A stretch of 64,000 bases of DNA from Vicia villosa (taxonomy: Eukaryota; Streptophyta; Magnoliopsida; Fabales; Fabaceae). The stretch spans positions 248,001-312,000 of the forward strand of contig NW_026705181.1 in assembly GCF_029867415.1 (NCBI RefSeq). The letters run 5' to 3'. Made by a program: the position numbers and the translations under genes. Below the pieces are notes generated by a model. It saw nothing but the letters and a program-made list of their open reading frames with translations. It had not been told where the DNA came from and did not search any database. Shown here piece by piece: positions 60,701 to 64,000 of this stretch. Within the stretch, counting starts at the first letter, position 1, and every line of letters begins with the position of its first letter.

Positions 60701-61249
60701 AAAAACAATTTTGCAGGAAAAGTAAAATATTATGACTAATATACTATTTATATGAGTAATTTGGTAACAAAAATATAATATAGAAATAGGAGAATAAATG
60801 ATGAGGTATGGAGTAAAATTTTCGAGGCACATATTGTCATTAACAACTTAAAAAAACATAACAACAACACATAGACACTTCCATATTGTTATTAATTTTA
60901 TATTTTGTTATTATAGTTTATATTCAATTTTATTTTTATCTTCTATTCTTATTCAATTTTGATTGGTGCTGTGCTATTGAGGTATTATTCGTTTATGTGA
61001 GGTTCAAGTTCGACGTTGATATCGTTAGACTAAAAAATCAAAAGAACAATGCGAGGAACATAGAGAGCACGAAGAAAGGCACTACAAGTTAAAGAAGAAA
61101 TTGAAGAAGAGAGAGGAAAGATGGAAAATCCACCATGAAAAATGATAGGGGGTGTTGCAGGAGGACTGATATCAGAAAGATATTTGTAGGTTTCCAACCA
61201 GCTAACCCTGCAACCTTTGATATTTAAAATTATGTACTTTTAGGTTTGA
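60701..61249. other. Leader-like DNA before gypsy gag
   Basis: AT-rich. TTGGTGCTGTGCTATTGAGG at about 60963 loosely matches the TTGGCGCCGTTGCCGGGGA primer site (Asp tRNA) used by some plant gypsy lineages. Downstream an arginine/lysine/glutamate-rich stretch reads like a gag N-terminus. Confidence 0.35.
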
Positions 61250-61908
61250 GGGATAACCCGTTTGATGGATAAGCTAGTAGAGACCTTGTGGAGCATCTCG
61301 CAAAATTTTATGAGACTTGTTCAATGTGCAAACTAAATGCGATAACCGACAATCATGTAAAATTATGTTTGTTTGGTTTTTCATTGATAAGTTGCGCTAA
61401 GGATTGGTTGCAATACATATTGAATAGTATGATTCAGACATAGAAGGAACTAGAGGACAAGTTTCAGGAGAGGTATTTTTCTAATGATCAGATTGTAGAA
61501 AGAAAATTTGAAATTTTAAACTTTGATTAAGGTGAATACGAGACACTAGTTGATGCATGGGAGAGATTGAAACTTTTATTAAGATGTCCAAATTATAACA
61601 TGAGTTCTATGGAACAGATGACACACTTTATCAATGGGCTTAAAACTCCAACAAGAATTCTTCTTGATGCCTTAGTTGAACGTACCTTAGGAACTAGGAA
61701 TGAATATGAGGAGAAAGTGGTAGATTTAAAATATGTGTCAGAATAAGTGTAGCTCAAGTGATCAAGAAGTAACACAAAAGGGTATTTTTGCAGTTGATTC
61801 GAACATATCAGTATTGGCTCAACTGGAGGCAATTTCAAAATAAATAGATGCATCATCATTGGGTCAAATATGAGTCAAGTTTAGACAATCAGGTGTAATT
61901 TATATGGG
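61250..61908 (+). pseudogene. Ty3/gypsy gag remnant
   Basis: Retrotrans_gag-type reading with internal stops: DNPFDG, then LVEHLAKFYETCSMCKLNAI, KLCLFGFSLI, AKDWLQYIL, KELEDKFQERYFSNDQIVER, LVDAWERLKLLLR, MEQMTHFINGLKTPTRILLD, and after a frame change FAVDSNISVLAQLEAISK. This is collinear with gypsy gag up to just before the zinc knuckle, where a giant LTR has inserted at 61909. Multiple stops (for example the TAA after NPFDG and the TAG after MIQT). Confidence 0.8.
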
Positions 61909-64000
61909 TGTCATACCCCAAAATTTTCCCACACATTTTGAGATAATTTATTTCAGGATCTTCTCAAGCTCACAAGCTTATTGGTGGCTCAAGACTACAC
62001 ATGAATTGGGCACACTTGCTTTTCTCCTAAACAAGGACCTCTGAGTTAGGGTTTTGTTTCTCATCAAGGATATGCAACTTCTAAGATCTCAAGTGGAATT
62101 CTTGGCTTCCTATATGCTGCAAAGAATCCCCATACCATTTTTCAAGCCTTGATTCACAGGATTGTTCAGTCAAATTGCTCAAAAGGTCAATAATCGATTA
62201 TGCTAGGTTAAAAGTCAACTATGGTCAACCTATAGTCAAAACTCCTGATTTTTGGTCAAAATCAATATTTTGAAGTTAAATTCATCATTTGATCAAGGGT
62301 TTATCATGATTCATCAGGAAAAGATCCAAAATCATCAAAAGATAAAGTTTCTAAATTAGGGTTTTAAGGAGAAAGTCAACTGAAATTTGACTGGGTATAA
62401 CTCTCACATGGTTCATCATAAATTGTCCAAACCAAGCTCATTCTCAAGGGAATTTAATTCTCTACAACTTTGATGTTGGGCCCAAGACCAAGAAATGCAT
62501 CATTTGAGAGATATGAGCCAAAATATTACAGGTCCTTTTAAAAGTTCACAAAAAGCTATTTTTTGTCAAAGCAAATATCATCAAGATAAAATTTTCAAAT
62601 GCAAAAAGATGTTCCAAAGTGGGTTGTAAAGGACATCTTAAGATTTCCAAAAAGTCCTATAACACCTTCATAGGAAAAATATTGAGTGAGTTATGATTGT
62701 CAGAAATTGGGAAAATTTTAGGAAAAGCATGAAACCCTACGTGATGCATTTTGTATTTTCAAGTAATGGGCCATGGGTTTTAAACTTTCCACGAGATAGT
62801 AAGCTCATTAGAGGCCCAAGAACTATTTGTTATTTATTTTATGATTTTATTATATTTATTTTCGGATTTATTTACTTAAATTTAATTTAAATCAAATAAA
62901 ATTAAAAATAAATCAAATAAAATCATGTAAATACCATGGAATATTCCCATTCATTGAATCAAGTCCATATTCACCAAATAAATCATGGAAATGGCATGGA
63001 AATAGATTCAACCCAAAAAAGAAAGGTTTCATGCATAATTAAAACCAAATACTTTTTCAATCAATTTGCTTGCTCTCTCTCCAATATTTCTTGACCTAAC
63101 TCATCCCATATATAAACACAAGAATGCGGCCTCACTCTCGACGAACCCTAGCATCAAAACACATTGCAAAACTCTTCCAAAAAGAAACCTAAACTAGGGC
63201 ACGAGAAAGAAAAAAATTCATGAGGATTCAAGACCAACTAATTACCTCAATCAACCTTTGAGGTATTACAAGGTCCAACGTGCCATATTGGAACTTCGGG
63301 TTCTAAACTGTGATCCACCATTGTTGAGGGTTCAAACCTGCAAAGCTTCGAATCTTATGTTCCATGGCGTTTCAGGCCAAGCGGAGGCCATATTCATGAT
63401 TAGGGAGTAATTTTAAGTCGATCCTGGCCTTTAGTTTCATTCGCCTTGAGCGTTTTCATGAGTTCCATGTTTGCAGATTTTTTTTCCTACGAAAACGTTG
63501 CAATTCCGCAGGTAAAACTGCAGCTAAAGCCGCAACAAAATCTGTAGATAAGAGGGAGAAGACGATGAATAGTATGGTTGAAAGCTTGATCACTCGCGTA
63601 TGCCAATCCTATTCGCTGGTCAACAAATTTAACTCCTCTCTCCATCTCCTATTGGACGCGCGCACACGATAGGCCCCACATTTGACTTTGTAGATTTCAA
63701 TGCACGTTTAATATTTCATTATTTCCACGCGTATTGTTTTCAGATGATGATAACGCATATGGTTAGATGGAGAAGCTTGCAATCCCTCAGACTTGAGTTC
63801 GATCCATGTTGAGGATATTTTATTTTTTTCTTCTCAAATTCCATGATCTCACGCCTCTTGCTCACGCATCCTCACGGTACAACCCCAACGCCAGCCAGGG
63901 GATCGTTGCGAAGGCACATCTGATGGACCAAGATACTGCTCCACACGATGCACCATCAAAGAGTTTACACACTCAACCATACTTGCTGGATTGGGTTTCT
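61909..64000 (+). mobile_element. Giant Ogre-type LTR, 5' part, cut by window end
   Basis: Starts TGTCATACCCCAAAATTTTC directly inside the gypsy gag. Typical phrases AAGACCAAGAAATGCATCAT and GAGATATGAGCC support an Ogre-lineage LTR. A TATA box (TATATAAA, 63109-63116) is followed by a leader that begins about 63140. The putative left target duplication is ATGGG (61904-61908); its partner is beyond the window. Confidence 0.72.
63759..63805 (+). other. tRNA-like Pol III box pair in giant LTR
   Basis: ATGGTTAGATGG (63759-63770) resembles an A box and GAGTTCGATCC (63795-63805) a B box, with tRNA-like spacing. No paired acceptor stem was found. Confidence 0.3.

Noticed and set aside
52419..64000. 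Endogenous pararetrovirus
   Set aside because: No viral coat or movement-type region. All recognisable protein pieces are Ty3/gypsy gag or PMD.

Overview
The window is plant nuclear DNA, most likely from a papilionoid legume and probably tribe Fabeae (pea/vetch/lentil type). Genes are split by many GT-AG introns, the intergenic DNA is very AT-rich, and most of it is layered transposable elements, including LTRs several kb long with the TGTCATACCC start I associate with Ogre-type Ty3/gypsy elements of Fabeae. That assignment rests on recognition, not on a search.

Host genes. (1) 78-4989, + strand: the 3' eight exons of a CAAX prenyl protease 1 (STE24/FACE1) gene, with HExxH zinc motif. (2) 13958-16992, + strand: a complete seven-exon receptor-like Ser/Thr kinase of the At1g01540/At4g01330 type. 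From memory, STE24 and a kinase of this subfamily are also neighbours in Arabidopsis (At4g01320/At4g01330), so this pair looks like old microsynteny. (3) 43691-50110, + strand: a 14-exon GH1 beta-glucosidase with both catalytic glutamates but several disabling lesions, probably a pseudogene. (4) 57653-59660: a decayed plant-mobile-domain (PMD) gene.

Mobile DNA, left to right: a 1-kb inverted-repeat element in a STE24 intron; a decayed Ty1/copia gag; a 5S-like (Cassandra-type) scrap; a 2.45-kb Mutator-like element with 9-bp target duplication carrying a PB1-like remnant and an intact antisense GRF zinc-finger mini-gene; a 144-bp palindromic Stowaway-type MITE (a second copy lies in the glucosidase intron); a copia oligomer LTR-RT/RH-LTR-RT/RH-(LTR)3 interrupted by a hAT-type element with 8-bp duplication; a probable non-autonomous Helitron (candidate 22334-29659) carrying a second hAT-type element; LINE fragments; and a head-to-head LTR pair.

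The central item is a 9,859-bp CACTA (En/Spm) transposon at 31017-40875, with AAT target duplication and dense AGCGCT subterminal arrays. It has two + strand genes. The first is a TNP2-type transposase broken only by a -1 frame change at a run of ten A that forms an A-AAA-AAG heptamer. The second is a 12-exon gene joining a Transposase_24-like domain, a coiled coil and a ULP1-type (C48) cysteine-protease domain.

The right third holds a 3,866-bp solo LTR with a perfect 5-bp target duplication (GGAAG), the PMD pseudogene, an array of about nine dyad-symmetric ~65-bp units, and a decayed Ty3/gypsy gag into which another giant LTR (61909 to the window end) has inserted. No rRNA gene cluster, CRISPR array or intact tRNA gene was seen.
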